Shown in pieces: positions 6,972 to 7,178 of a DNA stretch of 7,178 nt. The notes beneath the pieces are model-generated. The model did not search any database. It worked only from the letters and a program-made list of their open reading frames with translations, and had not been told where the DNA came from. A program made the position numbers and the translations under genes. Each line of letters begins with the position of its first letter. Within the stretch, counting starts at the first letter, position 1. The DNA comes from Pseudomonadota bacterium (GTDB lineage Bacteria; Myxococcota_A; Polyangia; Fen-1088). The stretch is from assembly GCA_017881285.1 (NCBI GenBank), contig JADGRD010000179.1, forward strand, positions 1-7,178. Reading direction: 5' to 3'.

Positions 6972-7001
6972 GAAACCCCGAGGCCGAAGCCCCGGGGTTT
7001 C
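6972..7001 (-). terminator. Rho-independent terminator, minus strand, possibly bidirectional
   Basis: A perfect 9-bp outer stem (GAAACCCCG at 6972-6980, CGGGGTTTC at 6993-7001) is followed inward by an A-C mismatch and a 3-bp GGC/GCC stem closing a four-base loop at 6985-6988. Read on the minus strand the loop is TTCG closed by C-G, the exceptionally stable UUCG tetraloop. The stem is followed by GTTTTAT, the U-tract of an intrinsic terminator. It lies 27 bases past the minus-strand stop at 7028. In the plus direction it is 37 bases past the kinase-fold gene stop, but it is followed only by TTTCATC, so termination of that transcript is less certain. Confidence 0.85.
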
Positions 7002-7027
7002 ATCATGCTACTTGCGTGTGGGTCTGG

Positions 7028-7178
7028 TTACGGCGCGGGCGGGGTGGTGCTGTTCAGGACCACCGACGCCCTCTGGCCAGGCGTCCCGCCGTCGACGGTC
7101 AGGGTTCCCGTCTTGAGCGGCGTCACCGGGGCGCCGAGGTAGGCCACCTTGATGATACAGCTGTCCCCGCCGGTCAGC
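7028..7178 (-). CDS. C-terminal end of an ASH / choice-of-anchor D-like surface protein (partial)
   Basis: On the minus strand an open frame enters from the right edge and ends at TAA (complement of 7028-7030), giving 49 residues; the start lies outside the window. It reads LTGGDSCIIKVAYLG...LKTGTLTVDGGTPGQ...VVLNSTTPPAP. The order 'L-G--SC-I-V-Y-......KTGTLTV......--V-L---' is the usual closing pattern of beta-sandwich ASH (ASPM/SPD-2/Hydin) or 'choice-of-anchor D' repeats. These are common in secreted and cell-surface proteins of myxobacteria and other bacteria. The coding call is supported by the open frame in a plausible codon pattern, the family-like strand order and the terminator placed just beyond its stop. 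Substrate, length and localisation cannot be judged from this fragment. The family assignment is moderate, since it rests on one incomplete repeat. Confidence 0.7.
   Translation of the reverse strand, partial: LTGGDSCIIKVAYLGAPVTPLKTGTLTVDGGTPGQRASVVLNSTTPPAP

Overview
This is a GC-rich window that looks like chromosomal DNA of a myxobacterium-like (Myxococcota / 'deltaproteobacterial') organism. That placement is an inference from three things: the GC-dominated codon use, the eukaryotic-type Ser/Thr kinase fold followed by a Pro/Ala-rich linker and one membrane helix, and the mix of protein families. No rRNA or other taxonomic marker is present. I see no tRNA, rRNA, CRISPR array, insertion sequence, phage gene or attachment site. 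Base composition looks uniform, so nothing marks the region as recently acquired.

Layout: (1) On the minus strand, positions 1919 down to 1 carry coaX (type III pantothenate kinase). It is followed after only 9 bases by a long reading frame that leaves the left edge of the window. That protein is unnamed, helical and repeat-like, with an internal duplication split by an acidic linker. (2) A 92-base divergent spacer (1920-2011) separates this pair from a plus-strand set of three closely packed genes. These are a four-helix membrane protein of the DUF2254 type (2012-3643), a REC-GAF-HD-GYP response regulator expected to hydrolyse cyclic di-GMP (3668-5299), and a membrane-anchored protein with a Ser/Thr kinase fold (5327-6934). 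The gaps are 24 and 27 bases, so one transcript is likely. (3) A strong hairpin terminator (6972-7001) sits between this set and the last 49 codons of a minus-strand gene (7028 to the right edge). That fragment resembles the end of a secreted or surface protein with Ig-like/ASH ('choice-of-anchor D') repeats.

The most notable observation is that the kinase-fold protein is probably a pseudokinase. The HRD catalytic aspartate is alanine (A134) and the asparagine that normally binds metal in the catalytic loop is also alanine (A139). The glycine loop, the ATP-binding lysine, the helix-C glutamate and DFG are all kept. Next to it are an intact HD-GYP response regulator without a partner histidine kinase and a DUF2254-like membrane protein with a large cytoplasmic helical tail. 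I infer that the three genes may form a membrane-linked cyclic di-GMP signalling module in which the kinase fold acts as a nucleotide-binding scaffold or allosteric switch. The sequence supports the gene order and the residue changes. The shared function is a hypothesis.
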